A stretch of DNA of 64,000 nucleotides, taken from positions 68,948 through 132,947 of the forward strand of contig NZ_KE384207.1 of assembly GCF_000424545.1 (NCBI RefSeq), read 5' to 3'. Below are positions 46,259 through 54,534 of this stretch, in pieces (the first letter of the stretch is position 1; each line of letters begins with the position of its first letter). The position numbers and the translations under genes are program-made. The DNA is from Butyrivibrio sp. NC3005 (GTDB lineage: Bacteria > Bacillota > Clostridia > Lachnospirales > Lachnospiraceae). The notes below the pieces were generated by a model, which saw only the letters and a list, made by a program, of their open reading frames with translations, did no database searches and had not been told where the DNA came from.

Positions 46259-49200
46259 GCACTTAAAGTATCCAATTACATTTTTGATAATATTCACACT
46301 TATCTTTGGAACCTTTGGCACTTTTGATGCTCTCAATAATAAATATATTTTTGCTGAAAAAAATGTATCAAAAGCCTATGCCAAAGCAAAAGACAGATTA
46401 CAGGAAAATATGGAACGATGCACAAACGAAATTCATATAGACTCCTATGATAAGCTGATTGAATTTGCCAGAAAATGCAGCCTTGATTCCTATTCAAGAG
46501 ACAAGAAAGTCATTTTGGATAAAGATATCACTTTTCCTGAAGGCTTTTTTGAGCCTATTCCAACATTTGGTGGGCTCTTTGAGGGTAATAATCATACAAT
46601 TAAGAACGTAGGCAACAATACTCCTATGAGTAGTCTGGGGCTTTTTAGAATACTCCAAAAAGGTGGTGTTATTCAGAATCTTAATGTTGAAGGTATCATG
46701 CGTCCAAGCGGCCAGCAAAAAGACATAGGCGGTATTGTTGGAAGCAATTTTGGTATTATTTCAGACTGTACATTCAGAGGAAGTGTAAATGCCGATTCAA
46801 GTATTGGTGGCATTGTTGGTACCAACCAAAAAGATGCCTACATATTCAGATGTGAATCTGACGGAAATATTATAGGAACTTCTTACATAGGTGGTATTGT
46901 AGGGTATAATCTTGGCCGCATTGAAAAGTGTGTTAACAGAGCAAAAGTAAACACAACCTATGTTGATACACCTATTTCCAGTGAACGAATATCTAACTCA
47001 CTCGAAAACATTCTTCAGACAGGTGATGTCAATTCTGCTGAAAATGTTCATGTAAGAACTGATGCCGGCGGAATTGTCGGTTTTAATACAGGTACTGTCA
47101 AAAGTTCTGAAAACCATGCTGATATTGGCTACGAACATGTAGGTTACAACACAGGCGGCATTGCCGGCCGAAGCGAAGGATTTATTCAAAACTGCAAGAA
47201 TACAGGAACAATTAAAGGAAGAAAAGATATCGGAGGTATAACTGGTCAGCTCCAGCCTTATATAGAGCTTGATTTCACACCTGATACCATAGACAGCCTT
47301 AATTCCGAACTTGCAGCTATAAGTAATTTGTCAAAAGGCATGATTACTAGTACCGGCTCAGCCAACAGTGATATCAATAGCCACTTAAATAAAATGACAG
47401 CACATGCCAATAAAGCATCTGATAACCTTAAACAACTCTCAGATGAAGCTTCTTCTACTGTAGGAAATGCACTTGATACCAATAGTGATGTATTGAAAAA
47501 TCTCTCTTCTATTTCTAATGAGATTCAGAATTACACTAACACAGTTACATCAAATGCAGACAGTGTAAGAAGCCACATTGAAGATTATAAGAAAAACCAT
47601 GAACTGACAGAAGCTGACCAAAAACGTCTTGATGAAGATTCCCAAAAGCTTGCTGATGGTTCAAAACAAATGTCAGATAGTGCTAATAAACTGTCTGATA
47701 TAACAAAGGCAGCAGATGAATATGCTGCAAAATATGTTGAGGAAAACTCTACAGAAGAAACAACAAAAGAAGAAAAAGCAAAGATGTATTCAAGAAAGTA
47801 CGTTGAATACCTTAATACAGATGAGAAAAAATCCGAGATAACCAAGTGTTTTACTGACTTCTTCTCCGCTATTTCTTCCATGTCCAAAGCAACAGAAAAT
47901 GCATCTAAATTCTTTGCAGATAAAATTGTAGGAACTGTAAAAGATTATGATGGTTCAGGAATCACAGACTCGATAAAGACACTGTCCTCATCATTAAAAA
48001 ATGTGCCTGATTCAGCATCAAAAATAGATAAAATGATTCAATCATTAAATAACTTGAATGACACTTTAGGTACCAGCAATGCTGTTTCAGACCATGTAAG
48101 TGAAAACGTTTATGCTTCACTTTCTTCTATGCTTTCCGAGTTTGCATATATACAGGATAAAGCTTCAAATGAAGTTAACAATTCTTTAAGCAAAATGGAA
48201 TCCATCAGAAAGCATATGGATAACATAAGAAATATTGTAACTGATAATGCCAAAAAAACCAGAGATAAAAGCGTTGATCCAAAGGATAATATAGAAGATA
48301 TATCAGGTACTGATATTTCAAAATCCACCACAGGACGTATAACAGCCTGCTCTAATGATGGCGATGTTAACAGTGATAACAATTCTGGTGGAATAATCGG
48401 ACTGGCCAGCATCGAATATGATTTCAATCCAGAAGATGATATTGCTCAAATTGGTAAAACATCTATCAATTATGAAATGAAAACCAAGGCAATAGTTGAT
48501 TCATGCAAAAACAATGGCAGCATATATAGCAAGAATCAATACGCCGGTGGCATTGCCGGACATATGGAAATGGGTATTATATATACCTGTGAAAACTACG
48601 GTGAAATATCCTGTGAAGGCGATTATGTCGGCGGAATTATAGGTTACAGTAAAAATACCGTATTACAAAGCTATGCTAAATGTTATCTTTCCGGTGCCAA
48701 ATATATTGGTGGTATAGCAGGCTATGGCTACGAAATAAAGAACTGCTCTTCCATGGTAAATGTAAGAAACTATACACAAAACGTAGGAGCAATTGCAGGA
48801 TGCCTTGACAGCGAAAGCGCTTCAAAAGTATTAGGAAATACCTATTATTCAAAAAAACTTCAAGGTATAGATGGAATAAGTTATGACAAAATCGCAGAGG
48901 GAACATCCTACGATAAAATGTTAAAACAGGCAAATATTCCTGAAGATTTTAAAGCTTTAAGAATAACTTTCAAAGCAGACGATAAGATTATTTCAAACAT
49001 CTTAGTCAAATACGGAAGTGAGCTAAAAAAATCCGATATTCCTAAAGTTCCTTCCAAAGAAGGTTTCCATGGTACATGGGACAGAACGGATTTTTCTAAA
49101 ATCACTGAAGATGTGACTGTCACTGCTGAATATGGTAGAGTCGGAACACTTATAGGTTCTGATTTAACAAGAGATAGTGGTGTTAGAATTCTACTAGCAG

Positions 49201-49733
49201 ACGGACATTTTAAAGAGAATGATAAGCTTCTTATAAGCCTCCTGCCTATCGGAGATACTACATCTATTCCCGATGAAAAGAAAGTTATAGAAACTGGTAA
49301 GTTTGGTAATAAAATCGAATATTTGCCAATTGAAAGTATTAAGATTATTGTCCCAGAAGATGGAAGTAAGTCACATGTATTTAGATATCTTCCACCTACC
49401 GAAATGTCTTCTTCAGACCTATCTAAAGTAAAAATTTGCTTAGATACAAAAGATGGAATTAAAGAGCTTAATTCATCAACCTATGGAAAATACGTTACTT
49501 TTGAAGCTGAAGGGCAAGTGTTTAACATTATCGTTTACTCACCTGATACAACCAATTTTCTTAATAGCAAATTGGTAATCATAATTCCTACCATACTAGG
49601 TGTTATAATACTGCTTTTCATTATCAAAGGAATTGTAAAAAGAAGAAAAAGAAAATCTTCCAAAAAAGAATCTGAAAAAACTGAAAGTACGGACAAGGCA
49701 AATTCTAAGGATGTGCCAAACAAAAAGTCATAG
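46248..49733 (+). CDS. Large GLUG-repeat/helical surface protein coupled to the MMPL pump
   Basis: 1161 aa from the ATG at 46248, nine bases after GGAGG. An N-terminal hydrophobic segment (FLIIFTLIFGTFGTF) is a signal or anchor. Two blocks of GLUG-type repeats (GGIVGSNFGIISDC, GGIVGYNLGRIEKC; later GGIAGHMEMGIIYTC, GGIIGYSKNTV), at about residues 155-345 and 735-865, flank a ~350-residue Ser/Asn/Lys-rich helical region suggestive of coiled coil. An InlB-like beta repeat (KEGFHGTWDRTDFSKI) precedes a further beta domain and a C-terminal TM (~1105-1127) with a Lys/Ser-rich cytoplasmic tail. So both ends are membrane-tethered and the middle is extracytoplasmic. The call as a pump partner rests on gene overlap. 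Confidence 0.8.
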   Translation: MKNKHLKYPITFLIIFTLIFGTFGTFDALNNKYIFAEKNVSKAYAKAKDRLQENMERCTNEIHIDSYDKLIEFARKCSLDSYSRDKKVILDKDITFPEGFFEPIPTFGGLFEGNNHTIKNVGNNTPMSSLGLFRILQKGGVIQNLNVEGIMRPSGQQKDIGGIVGSNFGIISDCTFRGSVNADSSIGGIVGTNQKDAYIFRCESDGNIIGTSYIGGIVGYNLGRIEKCVNRAKVNTTYVDTPISSERISNSLENILQTGDVNSAENVHVRTDAGGIVGFNTGTVKSSENHADIGYEHVGYNTGGIAGRSEGFIQNCKNTGTIKGRKDIGGITGQLQPYIELDFTPDTIDSLNSELAAISNLSKGMITSTGSANSDINSHLNKMTAHANKASDNLKQLSDEASSTVGNALDTNSDVLKNLSSISNEIQNYTNTVTSNADSVRSHIEDYKKNHELTEADQKRLDEDSQKLADGSKQMSDSANKLSDITKAADEYAAKYVEENSTEETTKEEKAKMYSRKYVEYLNTDEKKSEITKCFTDFFSAISSMSKATENASKFFADKIVGTVKDYDGSGITDSIKTLSSSLKNVPDSASKIDKMIQSLNNLNDTLGTSNAVSDHVSENVYASLSSMLSEFAYIQDKASNEVNNSLSKMESIRKHMDNIRNIVTDNAKKTRDKSVDPKDNIEDISGTDISKSTTGRITACSNDGDVNSDNNSGGIIGLASIEYDFNPEDDIAQIGKTSINYEMKTKAIVDSCKNNGSIYSKNQYAGGIAGHMEMGIIYTCENYGEISCEGDYVGGIIGYSKNTVLQSYAKCYLSGAKYIGGIAGYGYEIKNCSSMVNVRNYTQNVGAIAGCLDSESASKVLGNTYYSKKLQGIDGISYDKIAEGTSYDKMLKQANIPEDFKALRITFKADDKIISNILVKYGSELKKSDIPKVPSKEGFHGTWDRTDFSKITEDVTVTAEYGRVGTLIGSDLTRDSGVRILLADGHFKENDKLLISLLPIGDTTSIPDEKKVIETGKFGNKIEYLPIESIKIIVPEDGSKSHVFRYLPPTEMSSSDLSKVKICLDTKDGIKELNSSTYGKYVTFEAEGQVFNIIVYSPDTTNFLNSKLVIIIPTILGVIILLFIIKGIVKRRKRKSSKKESEKTESTDKANSKDVPNKKS

Positions 49734-49761
49734 GTTTTTGTTGCTTTGCTTTTTCTAGTCC

Positions 49762-49901
49762 GTATTGCTGTTTGTATATTTCGTCGCAGACACGCTTCCG
49801 CTTGATTATAAACGTAATGGTTCTAAGGTTCTAAAATACAGAACCTAAGAACCAACGTTTATAAACAGTTCTGCTCATGAAATATTACAAGCCAGCAAAA
49901 C
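49762..49901 (-). repeat. Module A copy 3
   Basis: 140 bases. It differs informatively from the others: the inner step is GGTTC/GAACC instead of GGTAC/GTACC (paired change), and the minus-strand tetraloop is GGAA instead of GAAA, still a GNRA loop. It lies downstream of the SDR gene in its sense, beyond module B. Confidence 0.9.
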
Positions 49902-49931
49902 TCAACTATTAAAATGAAGTGATTAAAAACT

Positions 49932-50060
49932 ATAGGTTCTTGTTTTCATCAGGAAAATCAAGAACCGTACCAGACCAAAATTTGTCGTTAAGACAAATTT
50001 TGTCCTGCGAAGCAGGATTCTTGCTGATGATTATCCTAAATCTCAGCAAGAAGTCATAGA
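49932..50060 (-). repeat. Module B, full copy, overlapping the SDR stop
   Basis: Four hairpins: GGTTCTTG/CAAGAACC, AAAATTTGTC/GACAAATTTT, TCCTGC-GAA-GCAGGA and TTCTTGCTGA/TCAGCAAGAA. Its right end contains the stop codon of the SDR gene at 50054. Confidence 0.85.
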
Positions 50061-50782
50061 TTTTTGTCACTTCGTTTTTTTCTTTTTATTCTGTGGAACT
50101 GGGGACGTAATACCATTTGAGTGATATCTACCCCTTCTGGTCTTTCCACTATATATTCAACTGCTTTTGCAACTTCACCTGGTTCAAGATATGCTCTTTT
50201 ATCATCATCTGTCTCGAAATCCGCATTCCTGTAAAGGCCTGTTTTACTCATATCCGGCATTATTGAAGTAACTTTAACTTCATATTTTCTTACTTCTTCA
50301 AAAAGACTATTTGTAAAACTAAGAAGTGCCGCTTTACTTGCTCCATATGCTGCTCCATGTGGATTAGCACTATTTATAGCTGTAACAGAGGAAATGTTTA
50401 TTATCATTCCCTTTCTTTCTTTTAAACCTCTCAGAAGCATCTGAGTCAGTATCATTGGAATTTCCACATTCGTTCTTATAATCTTCCGAATTTTGGAAGG
50501 ATTTATTTCTTCATGAAGTCCATAATAGGCAACTCCGGCATTATTTATAAGTATATCTATTGGATTTTCCTTATTTAACTTACCTATGATATTAAAAGAT
50601 TCTTCATCTAATAAATCACATTCTATTTTATGGAATTTTTCATTTTGAAGGAGTTCTTTTTTTGTATTATCAAAGCATCTTCCAATTCCATACACCTCAT
50701 ACCCAAGATTGCACAAACTCTTGGATATTTCCATTCCTATTCCGGATGACGCACCTGTTAACAAAACATTCTTATTAGCCAT
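50054..50782 (-). CDS. Short-chain dehydrogenase/reductase
   Basis: 242 aa Rossmann-fold NAD(P)-dependent oxidoreductase. The cofactor motif LLTGASSGIG, NNAG, the catalytic Ser region (INISSVTAINS) and YGASK are all present. GRCFDNTKKE after strand 2 suggests NADP. The last codons (SDKNL-stop) come from repeat sequence (AGTGACAAAAATCTATGA), so the C-terminus was probably altered by the element. It follows the SPL-like gene by 30 bases and is the last gene of a three-gene operon. Confidence 0.85.
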   Translation of the reverse strand: MANKNVLLTGASSGIGMEISKSLCNLGYEVYGIGRCFDNTKKELLQNEKFHKIECDLLDEESFNIIGKLNKENPIDILINNAGVAYYGLHEEINPSKIRKIIRTNVEIPMILTQMLLRGLKERKGMIINISSVTAINSANPHGAAYGASKAALLSFTNSLFEEVRKYEVKVTSIMPDMSKTGLYRNADFETDDDKRAYLEPGEVAKAVEYIVERPEGVDITQMVLRPQFHRIKRKKRSDKNL

Positions 50783-50812
50783 AAATCCGAAATTCCTCCA
50801 TTTTCATCTTTG

Positions 50813-51829
50813 CTACTCTTGCCATCTAAATATGCTTGCACCTGCATCTTTATCCATTATTAAATTTACCAGATATTCTTCCATGTTCTTTGTAAGATTA
50901 TCAGGATAATGATAATATCCATCCGTTAGTTCAAAAGGATACCAACAAACTGCAGATGTTCTCTCCTGTTTTCTCATTATCTTTAGATAACTGTCAGATA
51001 TTCTAAAACTTCCAACACTAAAATCTTTAACCTTAGTTATATCGATATTACTTAGAACTTCATCCATCATCTTTTTATAAACAGTTTTGAAATCAGGAGT
51101 ATAAATCATTGGATCAAAGCATAGTCTTACTTTAAATCCATTCTCAATTCCCATTTTTGCTGCCTGTAATCTCTGACTAAGAGTTGACGTCTTTTTCTCA
51201 AATTTATCAATAATTTCTTCTGGTGAAATCGTATAAGCAAAAATGACTCTATCGCAGCTATCAATTTGATTCCAAATATCAGTTCTTCCACATTTTGTTC
51301 GTATTTCAATAGTAAGATTTTCGTGTACCTTAGTAAATTCAACCCATCTTTTTACAAAACCAGTTAAATTCTCCAGTGCCATCATATCTGTATCATATGA
51401 AACACATAAATAAACAGGAAACTCTTGCAGTAACTTCTCGGTTTCTGAGAAAATATCATCAAGATTTAAAAAAATAACAAGATTTCCAGAAGGATACATT
51501 CCCTTTAAATAACAATACTCACAATCGTAAATGCAGTTCATCATGCATGAAGTATAGTAAAAATGCTCTCTTCCAAAGCTCTGACATACAGGTGCACCTT
51601 TGTACAAAAGCTGACCTTTTTTACTGGCAAGAATAAGATTTTGAGAAAGATGCTGCTTTTTTACATCCTGCTTTTTTCTATTGAAAACATCCTTATAATG
51701 ATCAATTGTAATTACCACAGCACCAGGAAAAGACGAAATTATCTCCTGCGCTTTTTTATTATTAACAAGTTCTTTTTCAACATATATATGACTAAATGCC
51801 TGTGCCGCATATAAAGTTTTGCAATTCAT
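50813..51829 (-). CDS. Spore photoproduct lyase-family radical SAM protein
   Basis: 338 aa. The radical-SAM cysteines are CIYDCEYC (CxxxCxxC) in the context SCMMNCIYDCEYCYLKG, as in SPL-family proteins. The later strands (VYLCVSYDTDMMALE, IEIRTKCG, FAYTISPEEII) match the lyase barrel. True SPL repairs the 5-thyminyl-5,6-dihydrothymine dimer in spore DNA; whether this paralogue keeps that activity depends on a further hydrogen-donor cysteine I cannot place with certainty. It overlaps the upstream nucleosidase gene by 38 bases. Confidence 0.78.
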   Translation of the reverse strand: MNCKTLYAAQAFSHIYVEKELVNNKKAQEIISSFPGAVVITIDHYKDVFNRKKQDVKKQHLSQNLILASKKGQLLYKGAPVCQSFGREHFYYTSCMMNCIYDCEYCYLKGMYPSGNLVIFLNLDDIFSETEKLLQEFPVYLCVSYDTDMMALENLTGFVKRWVEFTKVHENLTIEIRTKCGRTDIWNQIDSCDRVIFAYTISPEEIIDKFEKKTSTLSQRLQAAKMGIENGFKVRLCFDPMIYTPDFKTVYKKMMDEVLSNIDITKVKDFSVGSFRISDSYLKIMRKQERTSAVCWYPFELTDGYYHYPDNLTKNMEEYLVNLIMDKDAGASIFRWQE

Positions 51830-52670
51830 CTAAAACCTTCTTTCCTGCCTTTTTGTCTCTGCACGGAACAACTCCTCTTTCCTCAAAAGTTTCATATTTT
51901 GTTTTAACATCTATCCCAGCAAGAAAAGCATAATTCATCAACTGCTTTATTTTAGCCTTCATAGTGACCGATGCATGAAGCTGCAAGGCTATTTTCTCAA
52001 AAAGATCCATATACTCAGTATATTTATTATCATCAAATATAGTTTCTTTCTGGGATTTCCTGAATTCTATAAGATTTTCAATAAAACAGCTGATAGTCTC
52101 TTTGTTTTTGTCCATAACATTTTCCAAAAACGTGGCATCAATATTACTATTTCCAGCATCAGATACCACCTTCAAAAAGTGCATCCTATCAGGGCCTACA
52201 AAAAAATTTCCTGCTTCATAAATAGAAGCTGCCTCCATATCAAAAAGGAGTTCACAACCAGCTGTATTTTTTTGATATATCCTGCTTCCAGATTCAATTA
52301 CCGCCTCTTTTAACTCGGATACCATCAAAAGATCCGGATAAAATGACTTGCCACTATCTTTGTTCAAAATCTTATTGATTCTAAAAATGTTACCTATATC
52401 ACTTTCATTTACAGATCCGCAGCTTCCAATATTTACAATATCACAATCCTCATAAAAAGCTTTCTGTTCAAATTTTATCCACGAAAAAAAAGCACCAACA
52501 GCAGCTGATGCCTTAATCATCCCAACTCCTGAAATAATCAGATAAATTTCATTATCTTCTTTAGCTCCTGTATATATGGGAAATGGAAGATTAACATTTA
52601 TTTTTTTCAGGTCAAAATATTTAATAAAAGGCTTTGCTTCCTGAAAAAGAGCAGTCATTATACAAATCAT
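51792..52670 (-). CDS. Nucleoside phosphorylase/MTA-SAH nucleosidase-like protein
   Basis: 292 aa. Residues ~1-190 follow the MTAN/PNP-UDP family: N-terminal MTALFQEAKPF, the GVGMIKASAAVGAF loop, GSCGS, the purine and ribose sites DMEAAS and the catalytic Asp in VVSDAGN. The C-terminal ~90 residues are helical and not part of the usual enzyme. As it overlaps the SPL-like radical-SAM gene, it could recycle adenosyl by-products (5'-deoxyadenosine) or process the repair product; this is inference. The ribosome binding site is weak. Confidence 0.72.
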   Translation of the reverse strand: MICIMTALFQEAKPFIKYFDLKKINVNLPFPIYTGAKEDNEIYLIISGVGMIKASAAVGAFFSWIKFEQKAFYEDCDIVNIGSCGSVNESDIGNIFRINKILNKDSGKSFYPDLLMVSELKEAVIESGSRIYQKNTAGCELLFDMEAASIYEAGNFFVGPDRMHFLKVVSDAGNSNIDATFLENVMDKNKETISCFIENLIEFRKSQKETIFDDNKYTEYMDLFEKIALQLHASVTMKAKIKQLMNYAFLAGIDVKTKYETFEERGVVPCRDKKAGKKVLDELQNFICGTGI

Positions 52671-52693
52671 TTTTATTTTTTCTTTCTACACTA

Positions 52694-52720
52694 TAATAAA
52701 AATAAACATTCATCCGATAT
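52694..52720 (+). promoter_or_regulatory. Sigma-28 (SigD/FliA) type promoter of yjfB
   Basis: TAAT-N15-TCCGATAT, one mismatch in each box relative to TAAA/GCCGATAT and exact spacing. It lies 90 bases before the yjfB ATG. Confidence 0.6.
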
Positions 52721-52811
52721 AAATATATAAAGTGTACTTATTATATTTCAAGTACATGTTCATATTAGCTGAATGCAAGTTTCTGTGTTTAGCTGGAAAA
52801 GGAGGTCAGAT

Positions 52812-53015
52812 ATGGACATAGCAAAACTTTCAACAATGATGTCAATGAGTAAAATCCAATCAGATGTTGGTATGGCTATGCTTTCTAAGCAGCTCGATAC
52901 CTTTAAAGATCTTGGACAAGGGCTCGTTGAAACACTTGACGCTACTCCATCTGCAAGTGCAATGGAACTCTCCGTCAATCCGGCAGTAGGAGGAAATATT
53001 GATATTTCCGTATAA
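52812..53015 (+). CDS. yjfB: YjfB-family putative motility protein (67 aa)
   Basis: The sequence MDIAKLSTMMSMSKIQSDVG followed by VETLDATPSASAMELSVNP and a Gly-rich end fits the YjfB motility family. B. subtilis YjfB is a small protein of the SigD regulon. The ATG at 52812 has AAAGGAGG six bases upstream. Its own sigma-28 promoter and terminator make it a single-gene unit, consistent with a flagellar or chemotaxis late gene. Biochemical role unknown. Confidence 0.85.
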   Translation: MDIAKLSTMMSMSKIQSDVGMAMLSKQLDTFKDLGQGLVETLDATPSASAMELSVNPAVGGNIDISV

Positions 53016-53049
53016 GTCATTTCTAATATAACTATTACTTGCCAAAATT

Positions 53050-53078
53050 TGGGGCTGTGAAAATCACAGCCCTTTTTA
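53050..53078. terminator. Bidirectional terminator
   Basis: GGGCTGTGA pairs with TCACAGCCC around AAA and ends in TTTTTATT. It separates yjfB from the convergent MATE gene. Confidence 0.85.
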
Positions 53079-53079
53079 T

Positions 53080-54471
53080 TTATTTGATGTCAGCATCGCT
53101 TATCCTTAGCCATCTACCACTTTTCAATCTAAAAAAGAAACAGATTCCTCTTATCGTCCAATCTGCAAACATTCCAATCCATACAGCCATAGGTGAAACA
53201 TATCCAAAACCATATACAAGAAGCATGCAAAGACCAACTCTTACTACCCACATGCTAATCGTAGACACTATCATAGAGAATCTCACGTCTCCTGCAGCTC
53301 TCATTCCATAGCCTGGCAAAAACGAAGGAACCCACGCTATAGGCTTAACAATTGTAATCCAACCAATCATGTACATGCAAAGCCTTGCACTTTCCTCATT
53401 CATTCCTCCAATTCTGGTAATAGGTTCACGCAGAAAATAAACTAAAAGACAACTGCTAAGAATTGCTATTTCTGCCCATACTGCAAGCTTTTTCACATAG
53501 TACTTGGCTTCATCTTTCCTGCCAGCTCCTAGACTTTGTCCCACTACAGTCATAAGACCTATACCTACACCGCATCCTGCAACACCATTGACATTCTCCA
53601 TAATGTTACTCATAGCCTGCGCCGTAATAGCCGCAGTTGCCATAGTAGAAACAGTTGATGATATCGCAAGTTTTCCGAACTGGAACATTGAGTTCTCTAT
53701 TCCGTTAGGTATACCAAGTCCTAATATTCTCTTTATCAAAGCCTTATCAGGACGAATTTTCAAGTAATCTCTTACAACTATTCTCTGATTTTTCCTGTGA
53801 AGAAACGCATATACAATTCCAGCTGACAACCACCTAGATACCATGGTGGAAAGAGCAGCTCCTGCAACTCCCAATGAAAGCACATAAATAAATACAGCAT
53901 TTCCTAAAATATTAAGACCATTACATATGATAGAGATAACAAGTGGAAGACTTGTATTTCCCTGTGCTCTATAAATAGCTGCTCCGGAATTATACATAGC
54001 TATTCCCGGAAATGACAATATTGTAATAAAAAAATAAACTTCTGCCTCTCTCATAAGTGCAGGCTCAACTTTTCCAAAAACAGCGTGGAGAATCGTCAAT
54101 CGCAAAATAAGACAGATGACCATCATACTTACAGACATAATTAAGGCTACCAGTGATACTTGACTGGCAGCCTCTTTAGCCTTTTGGGTATTATTCTGTC
54201 CTATGAAATTGGAGCAAATGACGACACCTCCTGTTGCAAGGGCTGCAAACGCCTGATTCACCAAAATATTGATAGAATCAACTAGTTGAACAGCGCCAAG
54301 TGAGTAATCATCAACGTTACTTACCATCATACTGTCAGCAAGTCCCATAAGCGATGTCAGAAACTGCTCTGCTATTATTGGAATCAAAAGTAGCAGCAAG
54401 TCTTTATTAGAAAAAAGATGCCCGCCTGCACTCTGGTTTGTTACTACAGTGCTTTTACTACTAAATCCCAT
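53080..54471 (-). CDS. MATE family efflux transporter
   Basis: 463 aa with 12 hydrophobic segments. LLLIPIIAEQFLTSLMGLAD in TM1 and GAALSTMVSRWLSAGIVY mid-protein are typical of NorM/DinF-like MATE exporters, which use Na+ or H+ gradients to export cationic drugs or metabolites. The ATG at 54471 is preferred to a TTG six codons earlier; neither has a good ribosome binding site. Confidence 0.9.
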   Translation of the reverse strand: MGFSSKSTVVTNQSAGGHLFSNKDLLLLLIPIIAEQFLTSLMGLADSMMVSNVDDYSLGAVQLVDSINILVNQAFAALATGGVVICSNFIGQNNTQKAKEAASQVSLVALIMSVSMMVICLILRLTILHAVFGKVEPALMREAEVYFFITILSFPGIAMYNSGAAIYRAQGNTSLPLVISIICNGLNILGNAVFIYVLSLGVAGAALSTMVSRWLSAGIVYAFLHRKNQRIVVRDYLKIRPDKALIKRILGLGIPNGIENSMFQFGKLAISSTVSTMATAAITAQAMSNIMENVNGVAGCGVGIGLMTVVGQSLGAGRKDEAKYYVKKLAVWAEIAILSSCLLVYFLREPITRIGGMNEESARLCMYMIGWITIVKPIAWVPSFLPGYGMRAAGDVRFSMIVSTISMWVVRVGLCMLLVYGFGYVSPMAVWIGMFADWTIRGICFFFRLKSGRWLRISDADIK

Positions 54472-54534
54472 GTTAACTACGCTTTCCAAGAAATCATTAT
54501 GAAACGTATTTTTTACATTTTAAAAGTCATAACT

